Source of the DNA: Nitrososphaera sp.
GTDB lineage: Archaea > Thermoproteota > Nitrososphaeria > Nitrososphaerales > Nitrososphaeraceae
Assembly (NCBI GenBank): GCA_022545875.1
Contig: JAKEIF010000264.1
Location: 1-12,292 of the forward strand
Direction of reading: 5' to 3'
DNA: 12,292 nt
Within the stretch, counting starts at the first letter, position 1; each line of letters starts with the position of its first letter. A program made the position numbers and the translations under genes. Positions 5,820 to 12,292 of this stretch are shown here, one piece after another. Under the pieces are notes generated by a model. It had not been told where the DNA came from and ran no database searches. It saw only the letters and a program-made list of their open reading frames with translations.

Positions 5820-7121
5820 GTGCCCGACCATAGCGTCGCGATAATCGGCGGGGGAGTACTCGGGACATCGATAGCTTATTTTCTATCAGGCCACGCCCGT
5901 GACCCTGGCTCGATTGTGCTTATAGAGCAGGAACAAAACATCGGTCAGCATACCAGCAGCAGAAACACTGGCAAAGTACACGCTCCATTCCTGTATGACC
6001 CCGCGGCAAAAAAGACCTTTGCCAAAGCTGCGGCGCTAGGATACGAAATGTGGCTAAAGTATTCCGAATACAAAAATCTACTCTTCAGGCGCGATGGCGT
6101 TCTGGAAGTCGCCCTAGATGATAAGGGCACTGCAAGGCTTGGCAAGTATATGCAATGGGGCGAAGCAAACGGGCTAAAGCGGGATGAGATCAAACTGCTT
6201 AACAGCAAAGAGGCCAACGAGTTGGAACCAAATGTCAGATGCGTCTCTGCACTGTATTGTTCAAAGGATGCATCCGTCGAATACGGCGCGCTAACTCTTG
6301 GCCTGATGGAAGACCTACGGTCGTTTGGTTGCAAATTAGCCTTGGGGCAGAGAGTGGACCGCATATCTCGCAAGAGCGGCGAGTACTCTATTACCACTAC
6401 TGGCGGCACGGAGATAACTGCGAGCTATATCATAAACGCAGCCGGCGGGAACTCGATGGACGTCGCCCACTCTATGGGAATTGCAAAAGAGTACAGTGAT
6501 CTGCACTTTAGGGGCGAATACTGGCAGGCTCCGCCGGAATACCACGATCTAACAAAACTTTCGATTTATTCCGTTCCAAAGCATCCCGAGTACCCATTCC
6601 TTGACCCGCACTGGATCGTCAGGGCGGACGGCAGGCGAGAAGTCGGGCCCAACGCGGTCCCTGTGTTTGGCCCATACGCCTATACTTGGCGCAAGAACCT
6701 GGCGGACATGATCCCCAAGTTGCTCGAATCGTCAAGGACGGGGGCGCGCAGGGCGGTCTTTGACAGGCAGTTCCTCTCACTTGCGTCAAGCGAACTGAAA
6801 AGCTCGCTGTCGAAAAGGGCAATGATTGCAAGGGCAAGGGAATTCCTGCCGGCACTGCGGGCATCTGCATTTACAAAGAGAGGAACGTCCGGAGTGAGAT
6901 CGTCAGTCATCGACAGGATGGGCAAGTTTGTCCCAGATACAATTGTAATGTGGGCGGACTCGTCGGTCCATGTGTTAAACTACAATTCGCCCGGCGCTAC
7001 CGGCGCGCTGCCAATGGCCGCAAAGATAGCGAGCAAGGTCCTGGATGAAGGCACAGTCGTAGCATCTGATAAACCAAAGTCGCTGTGGGACGCGACGTCA
7101 ATAGCCGCGGATATGCAGTAG
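5820..7121 (+). CDS. lhgO: FAD-dependent L-2-hydroxyglutarate dehydrogenase/oxidase-like protein
   Basis: A 433-residue flavoenzyme of the DAO/L2HGDH group. The best-fitting role is oxidation of L-2-hydroxyglutarate to 2-oxoglutarate, a metabolite-repair step, at the membrane or in the cytosol. The N-terminal Rossmann motif GGGVLG (10-15) binds FAD, and Glu36 closes the second strand (VLIEQE). The flavin-contact segment SRNTGKVHAPFLY (47-59) parallels the HNSGVIHAG segment of bacterial LhgO. Other shared stretches are INAAGG (205-210), FRGEYW (230-235), VGPNAVPVF (275-283) and the C-terminal LNYNSPGATGALPMA (386-400). Length is close to the family's. Known relatives have GVRAQ where this has GVRSS (358-362), so the substrate could be a related hydroxy acid. 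The GTG start places the first beta strand right at the N-terminus, as expected. A short gap with a TATA-like element separates it from nurA, so it is probably not strictly part of the repair operon. Confidence 0.85.
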   Translation: MPDHSVAIIGGGVLGTSIAYFLSGHARDPGSIVLIEQEQNIGQHTSSRNTGKVHAPFLYDPAAKKTFAKAAALGYEMWLKYSEYKNLLFRRDGVLEVALDDKGTARLGKYMQWGEANGLKRDEIKLLNSKEANELEPNVRCVSALYCSKDASVEYGALTLGLMEDLRSFGCKLALGQRVDRISRKSGEYSITTTGGTEITASYIINAAGGNSMDVAHSMGIAKEYSDLHFRGEYWQAPPEYHDLTKLSIYSVPKHPEYPFLDPHWIVRADGRREVGPNAVPVFGPYAYTWRKNLADMIPKLLESSRTGARRAVFDRQFLSLASSELKSSLSKRAMIARAREFLPALRASAFTKRGTSGVRSSVIDRMGKFVPDTIVMWADSSVHVLNYNSPGATGALPMAAKIASKVLDEGTVVASDKPKSLWDATSIAADMQ

Positions 7122-7123
7122 TC

Positions 7124-7130
7124 TTTTATT
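7124..7130 (+). promoter_or_regulatory. TATA-like, T-rich element upstream of nurA
   Basis: TTTTATT lies directly after the stop of the FAD enzyme gene and 30-36 bases before the nurA TTG start. It could be the TATA box of the nurA-herA-mre11-rad50 operon (predicted leader under about 10 bases), a T-rich terminator for the upstream gene, or both. The evidence is weak. Confidence 0.35.
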
Positions 7131-7159
7131 CAACATCTAGCCACGATACGTGACGCTTA

Positions 7160-7999
7160 TTGCTCAAACAGGTCTATCTCGATGCTCTGAAAACTAGGGA
7201 GCAAAAGATATCGCGAATAAAGGACGCAAACTATGAAGCCATATCAAAGGAGGCAACGCGTAATTGGGCTGCCTATAGGCCGGCGCCGCGTCCCTGCCAG
7301 TCGGCGGGCATAGACAGCAGCTGGAACAAACGCGCCTTTCAGGGGCTGACGCTGTATGTGATTGATGCCGTTGCGGTGTCGAGCAGTAATGAAGTGATTG
7401 CTTCCGAATATGTAGACGATATCGCAGAATCGGCTAGAAGTGAATCCCTTGAAACAAGGGCAATGTCGATGGAGGCCCAAGTTACGCAGAAGGCCGGCGA
7501 GTCAGGCAAGGCAGACGTAATTTGCGTCGACGGCTCCATAGTCGCAAGGCTAAACAAAAGGGCAGCCGACATGGCCTTTGCGGAAGCGAAAAAGTACACA
7601 GACTCAATTTTTGTTGCAAAGAGCTCTGAAAGCAGGGCTCAGTTCGGATCGTTTGGTTCAAGGGCCGGCGACATCTATTATTACAACCGGATAAGCAATT
7701 CGTCGGCAGGCTACAGTACGCCGTTTAAGGTTCCCACTCCATTCGGCACAATCTTTGAAGTATACGCAAGGCTCCGCGACAGTACGCCAATGGTCAGGAT
7801 CGAATTATTGGGAGAAGCCGGCGACCAGGAAGTAAGAGAAATCTTGGACAAGCTATGCTACCACAGCGTTGCAGGCTACCCGTACTGCCTAAAGCTTGCC
7901 CACAATACGTGCAAGATAAGCAACCAAGATATTGACAAGATAGCAAGCCTTTTCAGCCTGCAAAATGAACACGGGGCGAGAGACGCGCTAAATGAGTGA
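7160..7999 (+). CDS. nurA: NurA 5'-3' DNA nuclease
   Basis: A 279-residue nuclease that works with the HerA translocase to degrade the 5' strand at double-strand breaks. An RNase H-like core is indicated by GIDSSW (50-55, catalytic Asp52), an acidic stretch ESLETRAMSMEAQ (95-107, Glu105 the likely metal ligand), VDGS with Asp124, and the C-terminal YPYCLKLAH (Tyr240, His248). The 8-residue Tyr-to-His spacing matches the catalytic Tyr/His pair described for Sulfolobus NurA. It is shorter than Sulfolobus NurA but retains the key positions. TTG at 7160 is the first possible start: an in-frame TGA at 7151-7153 precedes it, and MLKQVYLDALKTREQKISRI gives a plausible N-terminal helix. Its last 8 bases overlap the herA start (ATGAGTGA), implying translational coupling. 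Sequence conservation in NurA is low, so the call rests partly on the adjacent herA-mre11-rad50. Confidence 0.9.
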   Translation: MLKQVYLDALKTREQKISRIKDANYEAISKEATRNWAAYRPAPRPCQSAGIDSSWNKRAFQGLTLYVIDAVAVSSSNEVIASEYVDDIAESARSESLETRAMSMEAQVTQKAGESGKADVICVDGSIVARLNKRAADMAFAEAKKYTDSIFVAKSSESRAQFGSFGSRAGDIYYYNRISNSSAGYSTPFKVPTPFGTIFEVYARLRDSTPMVRIELLGEAGDQEVREILDKLCYHSVAGYPYCLKLAHNTCKISNQDIDKIASLFSLQNEHGARDALNE

Positions 8000-9533
8000 T
8001 AATGGGGCCGCGCTTGGAATCCTAGTGGGAGACACCCGGCCTGACAAGGTGTACTTTGAATCAAGGAGATCTGTCAGCATCGGGGAATACGTGGTGCTTG
8101 AATACGGAAAAGGCAGGGTGCTTGGCCTTGTCGAAAATTCCAAGGTAAGCAGCGATGCCCTTGGGACAGAAATCCGAAACTTTGACGAAGCATATGAAAG
8201 CAGCCAGGTTGCGGTGGAAAACAAGCGCGACAAGAGTTACAGGGCGACTGTCAGGATCCTGGGATATGTCGAAGATCTGAGAAAGTGCAAATCTGTAATA
8301 CCTGCAATCCCTCCGGAGCCGGGAATCAATGTCTATGAGGCGACCCGTGAAGACTTGGCCGCCGTGTTTTCGGCGCGGGGTCCCGAATGGGTGAGGGTAG
8401 GGACTCTCCTGCGTAACCCGGAAGTAGATGCAAGGGTAAACGTAGACAAGGTCGTATCTAGACACCTGGCCATACTTGCAATGACTGGCATGGGCAAGAG
8501 CAATTTGGTGTCGCTTTTGGCAAAAGAGCTGGCTACAATCCCGGGCACCGTCATTATCTTTGACTACCATGGAGATTATTCCTCACTAGACATTTCAAAC
8601 CTCAACTTTACCGATGCAAGGATAAACCCTCGATACCTTTCATGGGAGAAACTTGCAGACGTAATCGAAATACAAGACAATGCGTCCAACCAAAGGCACG
8701 TCCTCAGGGCTGCTTTCACGCAGGACGTCAAGGACCGCAAAGACGAAGACTTTTGGGACGCGCTTTCAAGCGGCGTCGCGGCGGAGCGGACGGACAAGAC
8801 CTACCGCGAAGCGAGCAACAAGGTGCTCGACAAGATAGACGACGCAAGAAACAAGTTCAAAAAGATCCTGGACCCAGGCATGCACGAGCCGCTGTCTGTA
8901 ATTAAAAATGGCAAGATAAACGTCGTCAGCCTGGTTGAGCTAACAGAAAAGCAGGCCAACGTCCTGGTGTCGTACTATCTGGAAGAGGTGCTAAACGACA
9001 GAAAATGGGCCGAGAATGTCAAAAAAGATCCCACGAAAGCTACCCGGCAAGTCCGATTCCCCGCACCTGTACTAGTTGTAATTGAAGAAGCTCACGTGTT
9101 TGTTCCAAAGGACGAAGATACAGACACAAAGTACTATGCCTCAAAGGTGGCCCGCGAAGGCCGGAAATTTGGAGTCGGCCTGGTCATAGTTTCGCAGAGG
9201 CCGCGGGGGATTGACGCCAACATCCTCAGCCAGATGGGATCCCTTGCGGTAATGCGCATGATCCAGCCAGACGACCAGATGCATGTTTCTGCCGCAAGCG
9301 AGTCGCTCAGCAGGGATCTGCTGGACCAGCTCACGTCGCTAAACCCTGGAGAGGCGATATTTGCAGGACAGTGGGTGAACCTGCCGACATTTGTCCGAGT
9401 CGAGGAGGTAAAGGAGCGCACCTTGGGATCAGACCTAAAGGCCGTGGAGCAGTGGAAAAGACTTGATGGCTCAAAGAATATGGCAAAAGAGTCGTCTGAC
9501 ACGTACATTCCATCCGGATATATTCAGGACTGA
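7992..9533 (+). CDS. herA: HerA hexameric DNA translocase/helicase
   Basis: A 513-residue FtsK/VirB4-superfamily ATPase that forms a hexameric ring, pumps DNA and drives NurA resection. The N-terminal HAS-type beta-barrel spans about residues 5-95 (starting GILVGDTRPDKVYF). Walker A is MTGMGKSN (164-171, Lys169), followed by an FDYHGDY segment (190-196). A helical insertion rich in charged residues covers about 215-345. Walker B is VVIEEAH (362-368, with Glu365/Glu366). Sensor and arginine-finger features follow in SQRPRGID (401-408), and the C-terminal RecA-like strands end VNLPTFVRVEEV. Length is typical of archaeal HerA (about 500). The ATG lies inside the nurA end, and a 20-base gap leads to mre11, so the genes are surely co-transcribed. 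All catalytic motifs look intact. Confidence 0.97.
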   Translation: MSDNGAALGILVGDTRPDKVYFESRRSVSIGEYVVLEYGKGRVLGLVENSKVSSDALGTEIRNFDEAYESSQVAVENKRDKSYRATVRILGYVEDLRKCKSVIPAIPPEPGINVYEATREDLAAVFSARGPEWVRVGTLLRNPEVDARVNVDKVVSRHLAILAMTGMGKSNLVSLLAKELATIPGTVIIFDYHGDYSSLDISNLNFTDARINPRYLSWEKLADVIEIQDNASNQRHVLRAAFTQDVKDRKDEDFWDALSSGVAAERTDKTYREASNKVLDKIDDARNKFKKILDPGMHEPLSVIKNGKINVVSLVELTEKQANVLVSYYLEEVLNDRKWAENVKKDPTKATRQVRFPAPVLVVIEEAHVFVPKDEDTDTKYYASKVAREGRKFGVGLVIVSQRPRGIDANILSQMGSLAVMRMIQPDDQMHVSAASESLSRDLLDQLTSLNPGEAIFAGQWVNLPTFVRVEEVKERTLGSDLKAVEQWKRLDGSKNMAKESSDTYIPSGYIQD

Positions 9534-9553
9534 CGGTTGATGAAAGCACAAAG

Positions 9554-10708
9554 ATGCTGATCTCCCACATCTCTGATCTCCACCTGGGCTATGCGCAATT
9601 TGGGCTTGAGGAGCGCGAAGAGGATGTCTACCAGTGCTTTGGCGAAGCGATCGATGTTTCGATAAGGGAGGGAGCAGAGCTTGTCATCCTTGCAGGTGAC
9701 CTCTTTCATACACCGCGGCCGTCAGGCAAGGCAGTGCTCACACTTGGAAATGCGCTGAAAAAGCTAAAGGAAAAAGGGGTTCCTGCTGCGTTTGTACTGG
9801 GCGAGCATGACATCAGCCGTACCCGAGACGTTCCATTCGGGTATTTGTTCAGCAACCTCGGCCTTGCAAAAAGGCTCAAGCTGGAGGAGCCGGTTGTGGT
9901 TGGCAACTGCGCGATATTTGGAGAAAACAAGGCTCGCCGAAACGATATTGACGGCCTTGTCGCAAGACTGCAGGAGTGCGATAAAGTTGCCAAGCAGCAC
10001 GCAGGCAAAAAGGTGCTCGTCCTTCATCAGGGGCTGACCGATTTTAACAAGTTTGCAGGCGAAATAAATGCTGCAGACCTGCCTCCTAATTTCGACTATT
10101 ACGCATTTGGGCACTATCATGATCATCTCGAACGGAGATTCGATTATCTTGGCGGCCTTCTCGCATACCCAGGCTCGCTTGACCTGACGCCGAGCGAGGG
10201 CATAAAGGAGACGAAGAAGGGCTTTATCCTGGCAGACTTGTCCGGCAGCGAGGCCTCGACGCACTGGATCGCCCTCGAGCAATCGCGGCCGCAGTTTTCA
10301 GAAAAATTGAGCTACCAACACATGGCGACAGAGCTCGACAGGGTAATCAAGCAATCTATAGCAATTACTGCAAGGAATGGAAAGAAACCGGTGGGCCGTC
10401 TTGAGGTAGTAGGAAAGGACATTGACTCGAGGACAATAGCGGCGAATCTGATGAAGCTGAATGATTTCTGCATCCATTATGTCTGGCAGCCTGTTGAAGA
10501 AGGGGGGATTGCTCCAAGAGCTTATGACTCAATGCCGGCAGACATGGACGCCGAGCTTTACCGGCTGTCAGCAGAAGCGCTTGGCTCAGACGAGCTGGCA
10601 AAATTTGCGATAAACGAGATCCTGCCGCTCGCAGCTGAAAAGGATGCCAAGGCGGCACTTGACATCGCTTGGGAGGCGTACAAGTCAGGGAGGTTCAGAG
10701 GGAAGTGA
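9554..10708 (+). CDS. mre11: Mre11 double-strand break repair nuclease
   Basis: A 384-residue Mn-dependent exo/endonuclease subunit of the Mre11-Rad50 complex that senses and processes DNA ends. Calcineurin-like phosphoesterase motifs occur in order: DLHLG (Asp8, His10), GDLFH (Asp49), GEHD (83-86, His85), LHQG (His158), and GHYHDH (His187, His189). The capping-domain entry AYPGSLDLTPSEG is at about 204-216. Numbering of the first motifs coincides with Pyrococcus Mre11 (D8, H10, D49, N84, H85), except that the metal-ligand Asn84 is Glu here. The C-terminal third (about 335-384) is helical and basic at the end, fitting the Rad50-binding region. ATG at 9554 puts the first catalytic strand at the N-terminus; an ATG at 9540 is out of frame. 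The stop overlaps the rad50 GTG by four bases (GTGA). Confidence 0.95.
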   Translation: MLISHISDLHLGYAQFGLEEREEDVYQCFGEAIDVSIREGAELVILAGDLFHTPRPSGKAVLTLGNALKKLKEKGVPAAFVLGEHDISRTRDVPFGYLFSNLGLAKRLKLEEPVVVGNCAIFGENKARRNDIDGLVARLQECDKVAKQHAGKKVLVLHQGLTDFNKFAGEINAADLPPNFDYYAFGHYHDHLERRFDYLGGLLAYPGSLDLTPSEGIKETKKGFILADLSGSEASTHWIALEQSRPQFSEKLSYQHMATELDRVIKQSIAITARNGKKPVGRLEVVGKDIDSRTIAANLMKLNDFCIHYVWQPVEEGGIAPRAYDSMPADMDAELYRLSAEALGSDELAKFAINEILPLAAEKDAKAALDIAWEAYKSGRFRGK

Positions 10709-12292
10709 TAAAGGATCTTTACATCCAGGATTTCATTGCACACAAGGACACAAAGCTGGAATTTGGCAAGGGGATCACTATTTTTGTAGGCCACAATGGC
10801 TCCGGCAAGTCCTCGGTGATAGATGCAATAACCTTTGCGCTATTTGGAGAGCATACAAGAAGGTCATCCAAGAACCTGGTCAGGAGGGGGGCAAGCCAAG
10901 GGACGGTCCAGCTGCATTTCTCCATGAATTCGCGAGATTACCTGGCTACGCGAATGGTAGGCGGGTCAGATCCCCGCTCGCAGTTTGCGTTAGTCGCTGA
11001 TGGGGGCAAAGCCACAAACAAGCCCATAGTCAGCGGCGAGCGCAAGCAGTTTGGCGAATCAATGAGCCGGGAAATAGCCAAGATATTGGGACTCGATTAT
11101 GACAGGATGTGCGTCGCTGCCGTTGTGCAGCAGGGTGAGCTTTTAAGGATTGTAAATTATTCGCCAAAGGACTTTAAGGAACTGCTAAACGGCCTGATTG
11201 GATTCGAAAAGCTGGACCTAGCCTACGGCGTAATGAAAGATGTCATCGCCGGATTCCGCGACAGGCTTCGCAGCGAAACGGGGTATACCGACGAGGAAAT
11301 CCCAAAGCTTGAAAAATTGATGGCAGAAAAAGAACTGGAGCAAAAACAGGCGTTGCAGGTTCTCTCTGAGTTTGAAGATGAACGGGCGTCGCTTGAGAAA
11401 AAGATCGGCCAGCTGGAAGAGGAGATCGCAAAGATGGAGCCGCTGTTGCAAAAAAACCAAGACCTCGCCAGCCGTGAAAGGCTCCTGGTACGCCACGTAA
11501 ATGAAAAGAGGGGCACGCTAGAGGCCGAAGCTTCTAGGATAGAGCGCCTTGTCAGAGAGGCCAAGGCCTCGCTTGATGTGCAAGGCGCCAAGGAAGAAGT
11601 GGTCATGCGTTTGCAAATGGTCAAGGCAGAGTCCGAGGAGGTCCAGCAAAAGATAGTACAGAATGAAGGGGTGCGTGGAAAGCTAAAGGGATTCCTAGAG
11701 TGCGCCGGCAGGCTCCAGATAGTAGACGGCAAGTGCCCCGCTTGCAGCTCGCCCGTTACCCAGCTGAACAACATGTTTGACACTTCGCATATCCAACAGG
11801 AGATCAAGGCAAAGGAGGATGAGAAAGCATCACTTCAGCTTTCCAAGCTGGAGCTCAAAAGGGAGGAGCAGCAGCTTTTCGACCAGGACAAAAAGATCGC
11901 GTCTGCCGAAAAGTTCCTCCGCGACAACTCTATCAAGTCCATAAACGATGTAGGCAAGGTGGAGGTAGAACTTGAATCCCGGAAAAGCGACCTTGCCAGG
12001 CTGCCTAAGGACATTGCAAATGTAGGAGCCGACCCTTTCAAGCTCGCTATAGACGACGTTTCAAAGTCATTGGCTGAAGAAATTCTTGCTCTGAGAAAGC
12101 AGATGAGCGCCTTTAGCCAGCAAAAGTTCAGCAATGCGAAACTTGAAAAGGACACGGTTTCAAGAAGGCTTCAGGATGCGCATAGGAAGATTGGAATGTA
12201 CCAAAAGACCGTATCTGATGCTAGGCAGGCGATAGAAAGTGCAGGAAGCACCATTGTTGAGCTACAGAAAGCCTCTGAATTTACCCGCGCCC
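10705..12292 (+). CDS. rad50: Rad50 SMC-like ATPase, N-terminal 529 residues (3' end outside window)
   Basis: ATPase and tether subunit of Mre11-Rad50. The N-terminal lobe has the SMC pattern IQDFIAHKDTKLEF, Walker A GHNGSGKSS (29-37, Lys35) and Q-loop VVQQGEL (140-146). A long Glu/Lys/Leu-rich coiled coil begins near residue 155. The zinc hook CPAC (Cys344-Cys347) sits at the turn, where two Rad50 molecules join, and the returning coil starts about residue 361 and continues to the window edge. The C-terminal ATPase lobe (signature motif, Walker B) is not in view. The hook is nearer the N-terminus than in Pyrococcus Rad50 (about residue 440), suggesting a shorter arm. The GTG start at 10705 overlaps the mre11 stop; the N-terminus aligns well with known Rad50, with no extra residues. 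The frame is open to the last base. Confidence 0.97.
   Translation, partial: MIKDLYIQDFIAHKDTKLEFGKGITIFVGHNGSGKSSVIDAITFALFGEHTRRSSKNLVRRGASQGTVQLHFSMNSRDYLATRMVGGSDPRSQFALVADGGKATNKPIVSGERKQFGESMSREIAKILGLDYDRMCVAAVVQQGELLRIVNYSPKDFKELLNGLIGFEKLDLAYGVMKDVIAGFRDRLRSETGYTDEEIPKLEKLMAEKELEQKQALQVLSEFEDERASLEKKIGQLEEEIAKMEPLLQKNQDLASRERLLVRHVNEKRGTLEAEASRIERLVREAKASLDVQGAKEEVVMRLQMVKAESEEVQQKIVQNEGVRGKLKGFLECAGRLQIVDGKCPACSSPVTQLNNMFDTSHIQQEIKAKEDEKASLQLSKLELKREEQQLFDQDKKIASAEKFLRDNSIKSINDVGKVEVELESRKSDLARLPKDIANVGADPFKLAIDDVSKSLAEEILALRKQMSAFSQQKFSNAKLEKDTVSRRLQDAHRKIGMYQKTVSDARQAIESAGSTIVELQKASEFTRA

Noticed and set aside
8061..8570. A 169-codon open frame on the - strand opposite herA
   Set aside because: The herA frame contains the beta-barrel domain and Walker A here; the antisense product has no recognisable motif.
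7501..9734. A 14-base identical repeat (GTCAGGCAAGGCAG) at 7501 and 9721
   Set aside because: Both copies lie inside coding sequence and encode the same SGKA tetrapeptide; there are only two copies, so it is best explained by chance and codon bias.
11223..11807. A 194-codon Ser-rich open frame on the - strand
   Set aside because: It is the reverse-strand shadow of the rad50 coiled coil; Glu/Lys-rich codons read backwards give Ser/Phe/Leu-rich frames.
1..12292. tRNA, rRNA, CRISPR array, insertion sequence or integration site
   Set aside because: No cloverleaf, regularly spaced repeat, transposase motif or terminal inverted repeats were seen; gaps between genes are all under 100 bases.

Overview
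The window looks like chromosomal DNA of an archaeon, most likely a soil-type ammonia-oxidising thaumarchaeon (Nitrososphaera-like). The grounds are a family B replicative DNA polymerase with a C-terminal PCNA-binding motif, a NurA-HerA-Mre11-Rad50 end-resection operon, a secreted protein with a PEF(G)-CTERM-type anchor, a cupredoxin-like protein, and many genes whose TATA-like box lies about 26 bases before the start codon, as expected for leaderless archaeal transcripts. GTG and TTG starts are common (speB-like, polB, lhgO-like, nurA, rad50). The genus-level call is inference; no rRNA gene is present to fix it.

Layout. At the left edge a gene fragment of unknown function (+) ends inside the 3' end of a convergent ureohydrolase gene (agmatinase/arginase family, -). 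Divergent from the ureohydrolase is a (+) pair of ORFs, an N-terminal membrane segment with an Ig-like domain followed by a cupredoxin domain. They lie in one reading frame and are separated by a single TAA, so this looks like one gene broken by a nonsense codon. The cupredoxin part has neither the Cys nor the Met ligand of a blue copper site. Its stop codon abuts the stop codon of polB (-). Upstream of polB, on the same strand, is a PEF-CTERM secreted protein, separated from it by a perfect 24-bp palindrome and a T-rich tract that look like a terminator.

A 60-bp divergent promoter region with two back-to-back TATA elements separates this gene from an L-2-hydroxyglutarate dehydrogenase-like FAD enzyme (+). 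Downstream, all on +, is a tight DNA-repair operon: nurA, herA (8-bp overlap), mre11 (20-bp gap) and rad50 (4-bp overlap). Rad50 runs off the right edge after its zinc hook.

The four repair proteins are expected to act together. Mre11-Rad50 recognises and opens double-strand ends, and the HerA translocase with the NurA nuclease then makes the 3' overhang for RadA. The remaining genes are separate metabolic or surface functions. Coding density is very high: no gap exceeds 100 bases, and no tRNA, rRNA, CRISPR or mobile element was seen. Most of the window is ordinary core genome. The points most worth a second look are the interrupted Ig-cupredoxin gene with its altered metal site, the variant ureohydrolase active-site motif, the Glu at the Mre11 Asn84 position, and the palindrome upstream of polB.
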